A stretch of 64,000 nucleotides of DNA, from the NCBI GenBank assembly GCA_017562135.1, contig QEYB01001479.1, positions 1 through 64,000 on the forward strand. Reading direction: 5' to 3'. Position numbers and translations under genes: made by a program. The DNA is from Dipylidium caninum. Its lineage: Eukaryota; Platyhelminthes; Cestoda; Cyclophyllidea; Dipylidiidae. Shown in pieces: positions 23,901 to 38,739 of the stretch. The first letter of the stretch is position 1. Each line of letters opens with the position of its first letter. The notes below the pieces were generated by a model. The model made no database searches. It had not been told where the DNA came from and saw only the letters and a list, made by a program, of their open reading frames with translations.

Positions 23901-26900
23901 AAGGACAAAGTCGTTTTTCCCACCGGAGCGCCGAGGTTAGCAGGTTGCGATGAGGAGCGCCCCACTCCCGTCTAGTCGGGCCATAAATCGCTCCTCCGAC
24001 GGTATGCAACAGCCCTGGCAACTGACCGTCGAGGTGAAGTCACGAATGTGCAAGTATGACGCTGCAAGGGACTGCAAATGGCTCTGAAAGGCCGTTCAGC
24101 ACGCAGTGGTGAAACATCAAGTCGTGTCTCCCCAACTGACCTCCACTGACCTCAGTCAAGTTCTCTCGCTTGTGCACACACACAACCAACGATATTATTA
24201 TTATCGTCACTAGGCTAGAAACTGTGAAATTGGCGTTGAATATAAGTGGATAACAAAAAAATGGAATTTTGACATTATACCTTATTTTCAATCAAAATAA
24301 CGTTCGTTTGCATCTACGACTTTCTGCCAACGTCTGGGGAAAGTCATATATGCCTGTTCTGAAAGAACTTATTATTTTTAGAGTTAACAAACAAGTCAAA
24401 GTCTTATTTTCTATCGTTTTGCTCATTAAATTTTCTTCTCCCTTAAACTTACGAAAGGGTAATAATCGAGCGGTGAATATGGAGGATGTTGCAACTGAGG
24501 CTTTACGCGGCCACAGTTCAGCGTTCTCATTTAGTAGAACTGCGTCGAGAATAATGAATGACCATTCCTTGGACATTCGACCATATTCAAAGCGCAATTT
24601 TCATTTTGATGAAATTTCAGCTTACAGGTGTGCCCTTCAGGTGTAGTCTTGTTTACCCATTTGCTTGATCGTTTTCCATTATCATACATTGTTGCTGGAT
24701 TGCCAGTGCTTAGTTTAGTCCCACGTTCGCGATTAGTTGAGTGTATGAAATGGATTCTACAGTCGTCTTCACGTCTGCCCCCTCGCTATCAACATGGTCC
24801 ACTGGTAGTCTTCCTTGAGGCGATGCTCGTTGACGACACTCATAATGCCGGAACGAGATTTGTGGAACCAACATCGAGCACTTTTCACCAGCAAACCCAT
24901 CTCCGAATGCCTCTTTAATGTTTCTCGAGGCTAGTTTAGCAGCCCTGTGATTCAATTTGGACCCGTATAAGAAAAATAGTTGATGTAAATCGTGTTTTGT
25001 TTTTATCTGGTTCCGACAAATGATGATAAAAAGGAAATCGAGCAAGAAAATTCTTTACGAAATGATCAAGAAAAGCCCATTTTAAAAGTGTAAATATAAA
25101 TATCGAGCGCACACTACAATGTAACTCTTTCAGTCGCAGCTGAACACGGGCGTTTGGATCGCCGGCGGGGGTCCCATTTCACCGCCCCTCGCCCGCCATC
25201 CCCGCAAACAATTTCACTTCCTCGCTAACCATTGAGACAGCAGACAGAAGTTCAGAGTGCTGAGCCTCGGAACCATATGTAGAGACGCATTTTCCGCCAA
25301 CCCTTTTCCTCACTCTCGTCACAACTGCCTCATTTTTTTCCTCCCACATTGCGAACGCAGTTCGTCTATTTTTGTAATTCATAAGTTAATGGCCACGTTT
25401 TGCCCACCCATTTGCCCGCCTACGCTCGCATTGTTGTGCTGCTTTTGCGAAAACTCGCCAGATGGGAAAAGCTCACTAGGAAGTTTATTACAGTAACCTC
25501 CCGAGGTTGGTTACGCCTACCTTCTTTTATCGGCAAAGAACGGCGAGTCGGGAGGGGATTGATGCGAAGTGGATGGCGGGCGTGTCGCTCATGTGAGGAG
25601 CTACGTCCAAATCAAATTACTCTCTTCTAAAGAACTCCTGCCTTCTGGCCTGTTAACCCTTTCATTCCTTCTGCCCTCACCCAATGGCATGTTGCTTTGA
25701 GAGTCCGCGACGGGGGAAGTGAGGACAGGCAGAGTGAGCCTCTTCTCCCATTTTTCTGAGGAAATGAAGGCCACAGGGAAAAGGGGGAACGGGAAAGAAT
25801 CCCCAGCAATAAAACCAGACTCTGAAGATGTAAGTGAGGCGCGTAAAACGACTGAACTTTACACAGTGTAGAGGTGTCGAAAAAGTCTTATCTCGTTCCT
25901 TTGATGAATAATACTGTAAATGGCGGAATAAGGGTATCAGACTGTAGCCATTCTTTGCCTTAATGGTGGTGTTTAACATCTTTGGGAGTAAAATTTCCAC
26001 GAATCAGTGCCAAAGCCTTCCACGTAGTTATAAAAGCTTTAAATACAAGGCGCATGATTTGCTCGAGGTGCCTTCGACGATTTTCTCACGGTCCCCTCGA
26101 GTTGGGCGTGGAGATGCGGCGTGTGGGAGCTGTGCCAGGCGTCTTGCCGGACTGTTGGTAAAATTCGACAAGCTCTCCCCCTCCAGCCCGCGGACACCAG
26201 CCGGGAAAAGTGGTTCAAGGACCCGTGAAGTCTCTTGATTTTTGTCCACCCACACTGACGTTTAGTAATGTTTGTTCGCACAATTAAATCATTGTTTTGT
26301 AAGGGTGCCTACGGTGTAGGAGGCGCTAAAAATCTGTGCTGATCAACCAAACCCATTTACCGCACACAACTTTTTGACGTAAAATTCGACCTTGGAAGGA
26401 GGCATCAAAGAGACAAGTGAGGCCCCACGAGGATTCACTGACCCATCGGCCGTCCGCAGTGCCTTCCCATCCGTCCGAAGTCGTGTCTCTCCGCCGCCAA
26501 AGAAGGCGCTGGTCTTGGCGTCGGTTTAAGTCCCCTCCAAAATATAGATTGCGAAGTGCCTCTGCTCTCACTTTTCCAGGTTATAATACGTGGGAAGGCT
26601 GGTTCTCAACTTGACCACACTTTGATAATGAGAAGGCGGCAGGCATTGAGGAGGAAATGAGACAAAGCATGCAAGAAATTGAGATTTTAGGAAAGTCAAA
26701 AATGCCTTTATTTAACCAGCTAAAATAAAGACGAGGATAGGCGGTTGATACTTTTTCCTTTTTTGCTGTTGCCTTCTCAGTCCCCTTCACTTAAAGATCC
26801 CCATGGCGGAGGACACCGGAATTCAAGCATACCTGACTATGCTGCATTCGTCTGCATGTCAAACCACTTGCGCAATCATACCAACGGCCGGAAAGCATTT

Positions 26901-27996
26901 TGTCCTCCGTCCTCGCCTCTGTCGCCTTACCCATTAAAATGCGTGTGAATGGCAGTTGGTGGAGCGAAGTCGTGGGCGTCTTCTCGTCTTTCTCACTGGG
27001 TGCCGGAGCCCCGCCTCTCTCTCACAATACCGCTAGTGTGGAGGTTGAGCGAAAGTTTTTTGGCACTGCGCTTATCTACGCAGTTATGCTTGTGAAGACG
27101 TAAATTCAATTTTTTCCACCCACTAAATTCAACTTATCCCCGTGCAATGCGTGACAGCGCTAATTCCTTACAGAAAACGTTGGATGGTGAAGGGAAGACG
27201 TGAACCCGTCGGTGAATGCTGCGCATTCGGTGTCACGTTAATGGCGCTCCTGGACGAGGAGACGCCCACTGCAAGGGAGCGGAGATCAGTCGTCCAAAAT
27301 CCTTTTGCCATCCATCGAGCCCGCCGAATGTTAACATCGGCAGTTTAATGAAAATAGCAGGAAATAATTGCAAAAACTGCTATTTCCCAATCGGTAAGGC
27401 AAATTGGCGTGCGGAAGGAGGAAGAGAACAAAATCTTTGCAAGTTGTGACCGAGGAAAAGCTCTCACCTTTGCGAGGAAGTCGAAATGAACACAGGAAAG
27501 TCCAGTCTTAGAATATATCCCCTCCTCGCCATGCGAGGTTGGTTGGGGGGGGAAGGGCCTGATGAAACATCTTTTAGGCCCACAAAGGCCTTCTCCACAG
27601 AGGTAACTCCAATTTCCGGCGGGAGGAAAGGCCCGACCAATGCAGGAAGAAAGGAGAAGGTCGGCGGCGACTTTCTTCACAAGGATGCCATCTCCGCCAC
27701 ACGCACTGACAACAATTTAAGGGAACACGGACGAGCATGCACAGTCCAAGTCATAATTGCCTCGAGATCCTCGCTTTATTTACTCCTCTTTCCTCTCCGA
27801 TTGTCGGGGCACGGCAGCACGTCCTCGGTGCGTCGGCCCCCAACATCCTCGGCGTCGAGGGGACCGAGCGCTACTTTTTTTTAGGCAGAAGCTACGCAGA
27901 AGAAGGTGGAAATTTGTTCAGCCCCTCAAATTTACCGCTTAGGGAGAGGAAAAGTGCCCACCTTCGCCTTAAGCAATTGCCTGGCGACGTGATGCT

Positions 27997-28008
27997 GGGG
28001 GGGGGGGG
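27997..28008. repeat. G12 homopolymer
   Basis: Twelve consecutive G bases on the plus strand; the length is uncertain in any sequencing technology. Confidence 0.9.
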
Positions 28009-28682
28009 CGGAGAATGAATGTTTTCGGACAAATCTCAGACCAGCCCGTTTTACTTCTTCCCTCACAGTGTCATCATTCTTCGTTTTACAGCAAAATCCT
28101 AATCTGAACACATCACGCCAGTGAGTGGGGGCCTTGTCTTCCCCAATCAACACCTCCGCGTACAATGCGGGTAGCAGTTTGTAAATGGAGTGGAGGAGAC
28201 TGAAAATGGACGGTGTGAGAGCTTTCGCACAATTCGCCAACAAAATAGTCTCGTTAGGGGTGCGCTTCACATCTCTTCACAGTGAACTTCTTCTTTGTTG
28301 CCTCGTCCACCCACCAAACCCTTTCGAGGCGGTGTTTCGGGTGGAGGTGAAGAAGACCTCCCCCAACCGTCGTAGTCCTCACTCCGCCCCCTTGGAGGTT
28401 GCCTTCCACAGGACTGCCGTTGCCTCAGCGGCGATTTTTCAGGTAAAAAAGGCTATCACCTCTTGTTATCATCGAGTGCAGTTTCTCGTCAACACCGTCA
28501 CTTTTGTGCACTGCTTGTCCGATTGTATGTGCATGCTTTCGTGCAGGCAGTTGCACTCGTACCAATTTTATTGTAAATCTTAGAACATAACGTGGGAAAA
28601 TTGTACTGCATGAGTTGCGAGGATGGGTGAAAGCACTGCACCAATGTCATCCTCTCCTGCATGTCAGCAATCATTCATTTAG

Positions 28683-28890
28683 TTGACACACCACAGAGAC
28701 TGCAGCGACCAGACCGCCCAGATGCTGATATCAGCGCTTCCTGGCCATCCGCTGAGGTCTGGTAAGACCGGGACGAAGGTGCGCAGCTTACATCTACCCT
28801 TGTGTAAGTTTGTCGGCCAAGCGCCGGAAGACTATACATTGCGTGATCGCTCACCGCTGACTTAGCGGCATAGGCGTTTGTTCCTTCCGG
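28683..28890. other. GC-rich island, candidate repeat fragment
   Basis: CpG-rich stretch, open on both strands, in less GC-rich flanks. No motif recognised. Confidence 0.25.
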
Positions 28891-31800
28891 CACGGTCGAC
28901 TCGTGTTATGCAACTCCATAAGAATGGACAAAAGCACGTTGTAAGTCAACAAGCTGGTGACCTAAAGTGGGAAAGTGGAGGATATAGGGACAAATGTTGT
29001 GCGGAATAATCCCAGTGAATATTCGGACCTCCATGCCAAACATCATTAGGATATGACCTTTCACAGAGAACTTTTGTGTCGGGAGTTGGGCTGTCACTCA
29101 GGAGCGCACGATAGTCGAAAGGCCTCCGGCGCTTAGGCAGCAAACTTTCGGGTTCTGAGGCGCAGGTGACTGGGGAACCAAACGCTCATTTCTCCCAAGT
29201 GACCATTCACACGTGAAATTAGTCGCGAACCTCAGTAGGCCCTGCGGTAGACCAGAATATGGTGTTTGTGGAAATCGACAGGAAGTCCTGGCAGAGCGCA
29301 GAAAGGCTTCGTTTCGGCAGCACAGAAGACTGGAGTAGTAGGAGCCCAACTGAATAGCCCAATCAAACGCAACATTCGACCTCCCGGTATTCGGCAAACC
29401 AAGCATAATGGCTGAATGCACAATAATTTCGTCACGGAAGCCATAAACTTCGCCAAAGCGCCGCGTTTCCTTAGTTAACGTCCATAATTCCGGCATTCGG
29501 TGCCGCTGCAGACAACGTTCCAGTATTTCATAGCCCCGTCGTTAATTATCTGGAATGGGCCATTAATGTGGCACAAGAAAGTGGTGGAAGGCTAAACATG
29601 TGGCCAAAGATCGCAGCCTTCCATGGAGGAGACTGGGGAGAGTCCGGTCTCATTTAGGCGCTCGTCAGTAATTCACTTCTAAAAACCACAGTAACTGGCT
29701 GGGTGGCTGAGAGTTAGGTTACAGGACGACTGGAACCCCGAAATATCTCTCTCTCTCCAGAGTCTCTCGGGCCGCAGCACTGCTCAAGGCTGATTGGCTC
29801 CCTAGATTGGGATAATAGTCTCCGGAGGGTGGAGTTTGTCGGTTGTAACAACGATTGCCAGTTGTAGTCATCGAAGTCGCGTCCAAGAGGTAGTCATATT
29901 CTCAAACCTTCAATTCTCCGATCGTGAAGCCCCAAGGCGTTTCCCATTCGCATTGTAATGAAGAACTATCTGTTTCTGAGGGACTGGTGGTGTCATCTAA
30001 ACGTATGATGAGCCAAAGTTGACTGCTACTTCCAACGCGTCACATAACGCGCACAGTGTACTAACTTCAAGTAACCTTTGTTTGTCTGCACACATCGTAC
30101 TTAAGTCACACGATTAAATTTAAACGAAAAAAGTAAACATTCACCATCAGAACATCCTGAACTGTGCGTTTTTCAACGCATAAGCTAAGGTGATAGGAGA
30201 ATGAAGAATTTGTGGTGGCTGTGAGAGTCGCAGCAGCTTCGGCCAACGTCAGGGGGAGAGGGATTAAGTCGAATTGGGTAGCAAGAAAACACTTCTTCCT
30301 TTAACGTATGCAGCCGAGATTGCGGCTGAGGCGATTAGACGCAAAGAAGCGTTTTAGGCTTAAAAAGTCCCCCTCCTCAGCCGCCATCTCTAAAAGCGTC
30401 ATGAGTACTTGGTCCACTACGGCACTCGCCAAGTGCAGAGATGACAGGTTGTGACGAGCGACGTCTCTTGCGACTGAAACTGGCCCCAGCTCTTCCACTT
30501 CGCTCGATTTAAACACCACTGCGAAATAATTCGTTGGACGAGGAGACCACTTTCATAGACCTAACAACTATGGGTCAACGAAGACGAAAACTCACCACAT
30601 CACCGTAGGGGACAAAAAAGTTGTCCTTCCAGAGGAGAATTAATCGTACACTTCTTGCGCCACCGTCTCCGTGTGATCAGACACCGTCTACTTTTACCTA
30701 ACCGCTTGCCTGGTTTGTGGAGAGGTTAATGACAGCGGCTTGCTTGGAGGCCATGTCCCCGTGCTCATCTCCCTTCGGCACATTCCTCGCCTACCTCCGA
30801 GTGCTGTTTCTTACACTCCCACTTTCGCCCCGGCCGAGGCAAAAGCAACGAAGTTACCCCTACAGCATTGGCAAGAGAAAGTAAAGTCACCCAGGTTAGG
30901 TCCAACGTTAAAGTGTCAAGTTGGCGAGCGTAGGAAGCTTTTAATTTTAATCGAGTTGGAGAGTGTGAATAAACGCTGTTGTGCAGGGCGAAGCCAGTGG
31001 TCTCGCAGTGGTTTGCTTACATTTTGAAGGGTTTAATGCTCGTCATTAATTGAGGTCTCTGCATTGTTTATGAAGGAGCCTTAAAAGCGTGTCTAGTGAG
31101 ACTGTGAGGCCGCCAAGGCGACTTGGGCTTGACCTCAGTGCCAAACGGACCTTATGTCTTACTGCGGCGTGCATGTCGCGCGGCCTTTTCCAGTCTGCTG
31201 CGGCGTCATGAAAGAGGTTTTTGAACCCCACCCCACAGCAATAAAGGCTACTTCTGGCACCAGATCGGCGTAAAGGCAATTTTATCGGCCAAAGAGAGCG
31301 ACCAGACAGACTGAATTGACGTATACCTCGGAATCCTCCGAGTTCAGCCATTTTATGAGCCTTTCACGCCTAGGAACATTGGCTTCCACCTTTGAAAAGT
31401 CGCCCAAATGCTCCTGTGGCGCTTTCTTCCTGACACCGAGGAGTCACACTTCCATTCGCTCACAAACGTCTTCAGGTGCCGTCTAAAACCGCTTCACATA
31501 TCCAAATGCGTGGACAGCCTGCACGGTGATTTCCTTCCCTTCTTCCCTCATTGGAGCTTGTCGGCGAACAGAGGCACATTGGAGCATCGGGGTTGCGCGA
31601 AGATCATTCTACCCTGGCGTCGGTAGTGAACCGAACAATCTGATGTCGGCAGAGAGTTGACTTGTCCGTATTTTCCCACGATGGTTGATAAATCGTTGGT
31701 GAGGGCTTAAAACGGGAGGACTGATTGAGATGGCGGGGAATCAACTTTGCGCGATACTTTCACGCTGTGGCGGAATGCCTCTGCCACTCCACCGACGAAA

Positions 31801-34600
31801 TCTTTGACTCTACCGAACTGGGCCGGTGACAGTTGGTGAGGAGGAATGCAAAACAATGATTAATCCGTGGTCTAATGGAAAGAGGGAACGAAATCGCTTG
31901 TAACAGTGTTTCCCGACGTCAGGCGGGAATTGGGGCGTCTCGGTGATAAACTGTAATTGCACAAACGCCCCTTTCCAATGTTAGTACACGCATTATTCCG
32001 TTAGACGGTTGAAATTTGGGGGTTCTGCTTTGCCTTTCATGAAGCCTAAATCCGCGGAAGTGGGCTTTCTTCACTGACCTTTCAGTAATCATTCTATCTT
32101 CTATTCCGAGCTTTAGATCGCCGAACATCCGGCTTATCGACGCAAGAACACACCGAATTGCCGCCTCGGTATTCCGCATGCCACATGTCTAACTCCCCCA
32201 CTTCAGAAAGTCCGCGCAACTGTGTGGATGGGAATTAAAGGCCATCATGAAGCATATTCCTAAATCTAGAAGTGGTTGTCTGCTCCTTAAACCATCCTCC
32301 CTTGTAGGCACAGATTTTGTCCAACAAAGTGACCATCACGAAGACGCCAACAAATTTTTCTGAGGGATTACGGCTATTGCCTTCGGCAAAATGGCTGGAA
32401 TTGGATGGGTTTCGTGAATTCGAAACGTCCTTAAAATTGAGGATCACGCAAATTCAGGAAGGATTCTTCTCAGCTAAAGAAAATACATTTTTCCGTCTTG
32501 CAAAGCAGTAGAGACTGGGAAATTTTGGGCTGAGGTTTTAAGTCCCCCTTAGAGACCAGTGGAAAGTGAAACTGGACTTGCTGTGCTGCCATTCCCTGAC
32601 GGAAGAATCGCAGTGCCACTGCGCACACCAGGAGCCTTTTGTGCGGCGCACATGAAACGCCTCGACAGTGAGTGCAGGAGTGCCGCAGACACCTGGAAGA
32701 ACCGTACTCAGTGGGTGTCCTGTTGTCTTTCTACTACATTTACCGAAGAGCTTAAATTTTTTCCCTTTGTTGTTCCAGACGCGAGGCTTTGTGAATGGAC
32801 GGAGGACGCGAGGACAGATCTTACAATTTAATGGTTTTAAGAGGAATCATTGTACACAGGGACGATCTTCTATTCTTCCACCACTTGGTCTGCCAGTCGG
32901 AGGACACGTCGGCTGGCAGACAATCGTGTCGTCTCGTCTTTTACATTAGTCTAACGGGCTCCTGACCCCGACGACGGCGTCTTAGGCGACCGCAGGAAAG
33001 GACTTCGGCGCCGTGCCAACAAGTGTTTTGCCTGACACGTGGCAAGTTGGTGATGTGAGACGGCGGAGACCGCGGCTGCGTGGCAGTCAAGGCGAAAACA
33101 ACAGATCATTTGTACAAGGACTCCGTGAAGAGCCACTTATGGTGGCAGGGGATGGGCTAAACATGTGCAGTGGCCGAAATCGAGCCGACAGATAATGTAT
33201 ATTGTATAAAGGCCCCACGGCCGTCTCATTCATGATAGAAATTAAAACGCATGAAGCTGTAGTTACCCACACTTCACATTGCATTTAAACGACCACTTTG
33301 ACAATCTGGGAACGAGAAAGATCTGGTGTTCCAGACCGCAAGGAGACGGAATTGATTTCATACGCGCTATTTTACAGGTTACTTTTAATTTAAAATTTTA
33401 CGGCCTTTTGCTCCAGCTACCTTCTGTGTCTAACCGCTTGGCCAAAGCGGCCTCTGTCCAGAATGCGCCAATGAGTGACCTGTGGTCACGACTCCACCGC
33501 CGAACCAGAGTTCTGAGGGACTGCCAAGTCTCTGCACACGTGAAGAGGGTCCGCAGACTCTCCGAAACCCCCGATGTCCGGCTCAGGTCCTTCATTGGGG
33601 CGCAAAATGCCTTCCTCCTCCACTTATGCGGATTGCAAGACATCGAGTCACATTTTTCACTCTCTTCCGTTCCGCAGCTCTGGCTTGATTTCAGCGGACG
33701 TCTTCAACCTCCTCGTTACCTCTCTCCGCCATTTGTGGCAGTTCATTTTTAGCGGTAATAAATGAAATTCAAACCCTCCTACTGAATTGTACGGTCTGCA
33801 AATTATTCTCCACTGCCACCGTTCCTTTCGGAGCAATCTGAACTCCCAATCTTTCACAATTGGCAAAATTATGTTATGGGGAATTCGATTTGGGGCCTCT
33901 TTCGTCGGAAATTTCTCCTCTATTCACATCGACGAAATTTAATCACTTGAGTATAGCCGCTTTGGGGGTGATTGACTCACCTTGCGTGAATGTTTACATT
34001 TGTATGTGAGTGCGTGATTAAATTAGCCTGCTTCGGTTGAGACCATTACATGCAAGGTGAACTCAAATGTTTGTATGATATGTTTGAACAAGAATGATAC
34101 GACACAAGCGAGTCGCCTGGCTCCCGGGTTCAAGAGAACGTGGATTTGAGAGAGTGCTGTAGAGAGCAGAGTTTTCACCTCTAGTTCTGTCTCAGATTAT
34201 ACTTCTTAGCAACTCTGGTTGCGCATGCGGTGGACCTCGACACGACCAGCCATCCCACACACCATCCGACCGGGGCGTATTGCCGCATGCAGGTCAGGAC
34301 TTTGTGACTCTTTTGGGGGATAATCTAGGTATGTAGACGTAATGACTGGCGGAGGTAACTGAGGAGTGTGGCGGAAGGCGTTTTCTCGAAAGTTTGTCGA
34401 CTTTCTAGCAGATCTAAGGGGCGACATCGATAATAGAGAAGTGAACGAAGCGCGCTGATTGTCTAATAAGTAGTTAGTCAACGAATTTTATTTTAAGCGA
34501 AATGTGGAAGAATGGAAGGCACAAATGCCCCCTTTGGCCTGCACCAATTTGGTTGGCAGTGGATGTGGCTACGTGGTGCTGCCCCGTGCCTACTGCTCCT
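28891..34600. other. Intergenic, no supported gene
   Basis: Only short random-looking open frames. At 29695-29745 (GGCTGGGTGGCTGAGAGTTA) and 34105-34130 (CTCCCGGGTTCAAGAGAA) there are weak tRNA-arm-like words but no cloverleaf. Confidence 0.5.
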
Positions 34601-37600
34601 CGGCACCTGTGTGTGTGCACTTAGAACAAACATTTCGCCCGTGTATGTATGTCACATTTTTTAGTCACATAGGAAAATATTCATAGCAAACAAACTCTGA
34701 GGAATCTGATTGTCATTTCATTTGAATCGATATTACAACCTTCTTCATAACTTGATAATAAAGGTTAATTATTGGGGGAATCCTGTAATTTTAGGCGTTG
34801 ATATGAATAACTTATGGCCATTACTAAACTCATCCCCAATGTACTAGCTCTTTCCTTTCGCCAAAGTAGTGTCGGACGTCGTAGCACAGGATTAGCTAAA
34901 GTGTATTAAAAAAGAACGAGCGATGAATGAGGAGTTGTCCTATTTCAACTTTGCCTCTAGTCGTTTGACCCGATCCATCTTCATATGTAGATGGGAGAAG
35001 TTGAGTTTATAGTTTGATGACTTTCCGATGCTCAGTGTTGATTAGGTTCGCCATACCTCCGTCGGCGATATACACCCTATTTGATGATTATTGACTTCAA
35101 CGCTTGCCAAAAACCCATTTCTACAACTTTGCCAGCATGCCACTTACTGCAGTCATGATTGATGTTTATTTGTCTACTCAATCTCAGCCCAGTTTAATTC
35201 ATAGAGTTCACTCGAAAAGAAGAAACGATGAGATCCGGTTCGGTCCATTTAACCAAATCCCCTTGCCGTCACCAAAGGCGTACCGTTGGCTAAGTATTTT
35301 TGATTTCTTACAGCCAAATCATGCTTAATGTTCCCCTCCTAGTAAAGACTCATTGCAATTAGCCAGCGACCATTGGGTGAATTCACCTACCCAAAAAATA
35401 GTTTTTATGTAGAGCGGATTCTTACCCATTGTGTATTGGTTTTACCTAAGTCATTTTTAACAAGCGAAGCGAAATCGTCCATCCCGTATTATTTCACTTT
35501 TGATAGCATTATGCGATTTCCGTTACTGTTTCTCTGTAAGTAGTCCGAGTGGCATAAACCCGACACAGTGGGAGCTTCGGCAAGGGCAACGATGCAATAC
35601 AATGACTCACCCTTGGGACACGTTCTGCAAGGGAAGTCTCAGATTTCGTCAAATAGGTGTTTTCACTATGATCAAAGTTGAAATGTGAATCTAAGGGAAA
35701 CGATATATTTATGATTGGAGACACTAAAACTCTGACGAAAGATTTCTTGGAGCGTGTTGATACTTCCACGTTGCACCAACCACACTTCCACTTGTGTAAT
35801 CATCCATTGATGATCATGAACACAAAGACCTATGTCCATTATAAATTAAGGGTGAAAATGACCCTAAATTAATGCTTTTTTGACGACATGGACTTATAAC
35901 CATGCTAAGTTTCGGAGCAAACCGCCATTTCTAGAAATTGCGGCTGTTTAGTTTAAGAAAGTAGTTTATAATTACGTTCCCAGCTATGAATAATATGTTT
36001 CCGGCACGATTCTGTTCCATTCGCCTAATTCGTGTTCGTCTTCGTGTTTGCACACAGCTCCCATCTGTGTTTGATTATTCAAAACCAGGAATAAAAAATA
36101 CGTAGGAGGAGAATCTGTCAGTTATTTTGCAAAAGCCAAAATTTAGTATATGGAAACAGCTTGAAACCGCGGTGACTATAGAAGGTCATTCTGGACTGTG
36201 AAAAAAGAATAAATAGGGAGGTGATTTATGGAGAATGGACATCTTGTTAACATCAAACGTAATTGTTTGAAATCCGAATAAATTGTAATTTTGAAGAATG
36301 TGCACCGACTTATATTCGCCTGGTTCATAAGAAGTGTGATCTACAACTGTCGATTCTTTAAGCTTAGTAGATTCAAACTATTCCGTGCTGGACAAATTCA
36401 GCTCAGAACCTTTATGATGTCTTACACAATTCCGTCTGTTGCGTTTTCAACTATACATGAGGTCGTAAAATGCATGAGATGTCCATGTCACTGCCGCAGA
36501 CCTGCTAAGTACCTGAAACCATGAGACATTTGTGACTTACCGCAAGGTTGTCACATTCCGATTTGTGATCGCATCGACTTTCATGCAAAACTATAAACGT
36601 CTATATTACTCAGACAACCTAGTGAAACCACTTTGCCATCCATTTTTTTCACTGTCGGGTTAGCTTCCGGGAAGATTTCCCTCACCTATGCCCCTGAATC
36701 TACTTTTTGCCTAACGACAACAATATTGACATTACTAGTTTGAAAATAGGCCTCAGTTAGGGCTCAAAAGGGAAGCCACGAGTATGGTGATTTTATGCCT
36801 AAACCCCTAGAGGTACCTAGTATTCTTGCCCCTACGACATATACATTTCAGAAATGAGGAGTCTGCTAAGGAAGATGATTTATTTTTCCCTACATGCAGT
36901 CGAAGAATAGTCCAAGTTGTGGTGAACTACATCTGGAAAGTAACTGGCACCCCATTGATGGGTTGCGGTGTAGTCCCTAGAGTTTCCTCTAAGGCATTGA
37001 TGACGTTTGCTTAAGTCCAAAACACGTAAATATTAACACTAGAAAGAGTGAGAGATCCCTCACAAGCGGTTTATTCTCATGCCTTTCGGGAGGAGCATAG
37101 GATGTTGGAGGACAAAGAACCTCGTAATAATGTCAGTTATTTATGACGCTCATCATGTATTTAACTGCCGTCCTGAAATTCTTTTCGTTTCCCTACTTTA
37201 ACGAGCCCATCCGGCCCAAAACTGACACCTAAATGCTCAATGTAGATCAACTCGAGAATTACAAAATTTAAAAAATACCCACAAAGACCGAAGAGTGCTT
37301 TTAAGGAGCTTCACCTTCTATGCCAAGGTCCTGGCATAACACTCACATAGGCTTTCTTATTCAAGTGAAATTATGTATACTCATGAGTCATCTCGGGAAT
37401 ATGTTAGAAACTATCTTCTGAGAACGGCCTCGACTTGTTAAAGAAGCCGTAGAGACTCTTGTTGTTATTGCTGGCAAAAGTGATCTCCTTTAAATCTTTC
37501 TCTAGCGAGACTGTGTAAACTCAAGTAAACTGGTAACATGGACCCACTTCGGCAATCAAATCTTAAAAGTATCTAATTCGCCGCCCAAACCCAGCCTCTG

Positions 37601-38020
37601 ATGAGGACCGTGCATAGAGTTGCTGGGAGTCACTTTCCTTTCTTATTATTTTACAATCTATGGTTTTGCTTTTAGGTGCAAGTAGTGGAATTATTTCAGA
37701 CTTAAAATTCAGCTATAACCATTTTGTTAATAGACCAGTAAACCTTCGATTCCGTGGAAGTTTTGATTATTAAGTTAAGAGAACCCTGGTTATTATTTAT
37801 TACTCGTGTATCACCAACCGTGTCGTATTTAACTGACTCACTTATTAAAGCACGTGCATATAGCCGGGAAAGGGTTTCCATCGTTACTCAAACCCGATAA
37901 GTCCATTTTGATTAAAATAAAATAAAGAAAAAGCGGTTCCTATTCTTGCTTCACCGAAAATATCATCCACTAGGGAAGTCAAGGTCAACAACAAAATTAC
38001 TCTCTTGATTAAACCGTCAC
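34601..38020. other. AT-rich non-coding stretch
   Basis: Composition shifts to clearly higher A+T from about 34.6 kb. No exon chain found. It could be a long intron of a gene whose promoter is the island at 38030-38222, or plain intergenic DNA. Confidence 0.45.
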
Positions 38021-38029
38021 CTCAACGGA

Positions 38030-38222
38030 AGGCGCGTTATAATTGGTTGCAATGACGGCCCAGCTGCAGCGCCCTACTTTCACCGAGCCCGCATGCGTTT
38101 GCAGGCGGGCAGCGCGCTAAAGTCACCAATCGGCGCGCAGCACTGCCACGACTATTGATCGGTAACCGGAGAGCCCGGGCGTTGACTATTGGCTGCGTGG
38201 CCTTTGTGTAGGTTGCCAAGTC
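38030..38222. promoter_or_regulatory. Orphan CpG-rich, promoter-like island with CCAAT boxes
   Basis: GC- and CpG-rich (GGCAGCGCGC, CGGCGCGCAG, AGCCCGGGCG) inside AT-rich DNA. It carries one forward CCAAT (CACCAATCGG near 38126) and two reverse ones (AATTGGTT near 38041, TATTGGCT near 38188). The islands just upstream of CHD1 and MLH1 share this character. I could not attach a first exon on either strand. Confidence 0.35.
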
Positions 38223-38739
38223 TACAATTCAACAAAATAGTACGATTGCCTTTCAGCTTTGAGGGAAACGCCACAGTGGAACCAAATTATTTGCAATTTA
38301 TGGGGTCGAGGAATTATACTACGTGCTAATAATTGCGATGAATTTCTGGGTATAAAAGGAAATATTAAGGTACGGTATATACACACCTTGATGAAACTCT
38401 TACATCATACCAACATCAGTCCGGCAAACGTGCACGACCTAGACTCGGTAAACAGATAATCCGTCTTTACTCGCGATTTTCATGTAAAAGTGCCAGTTGG
38501 CCTCAGTTAGGCCGTGATTTTATAGCTACCCGCTGGTGACACGCTTACTAGTTGTGATCGCTTTAAACTCAGACCCAAATTAGCGTGTCCCCAATTCAAC
38601 CAATTTATATGTAGAATACTGCAATCGACGCAGATACTAGGTGCTAATCGAATTCGATGGTGTCTTCTAGAAAGTATGAACACCACTACCACACCATTCA
38701 CAAGGCAAATGTTTGAACAAATTTCGTATAGCTAAACTC

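Larger units (their letters stand above)
17703..28682. other. Intergenic, no supported gene
   Basis: Moderate GC, many short open frames of random character, and no phase-consistent exon chain found by eye. Minor tandem duplications and a tRNA-like relic are listed separately. A short ATG frame at 21535-21582 ends at a donor-like GAGGTAATT, but I found no partner exon. Confidence 0.5.
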
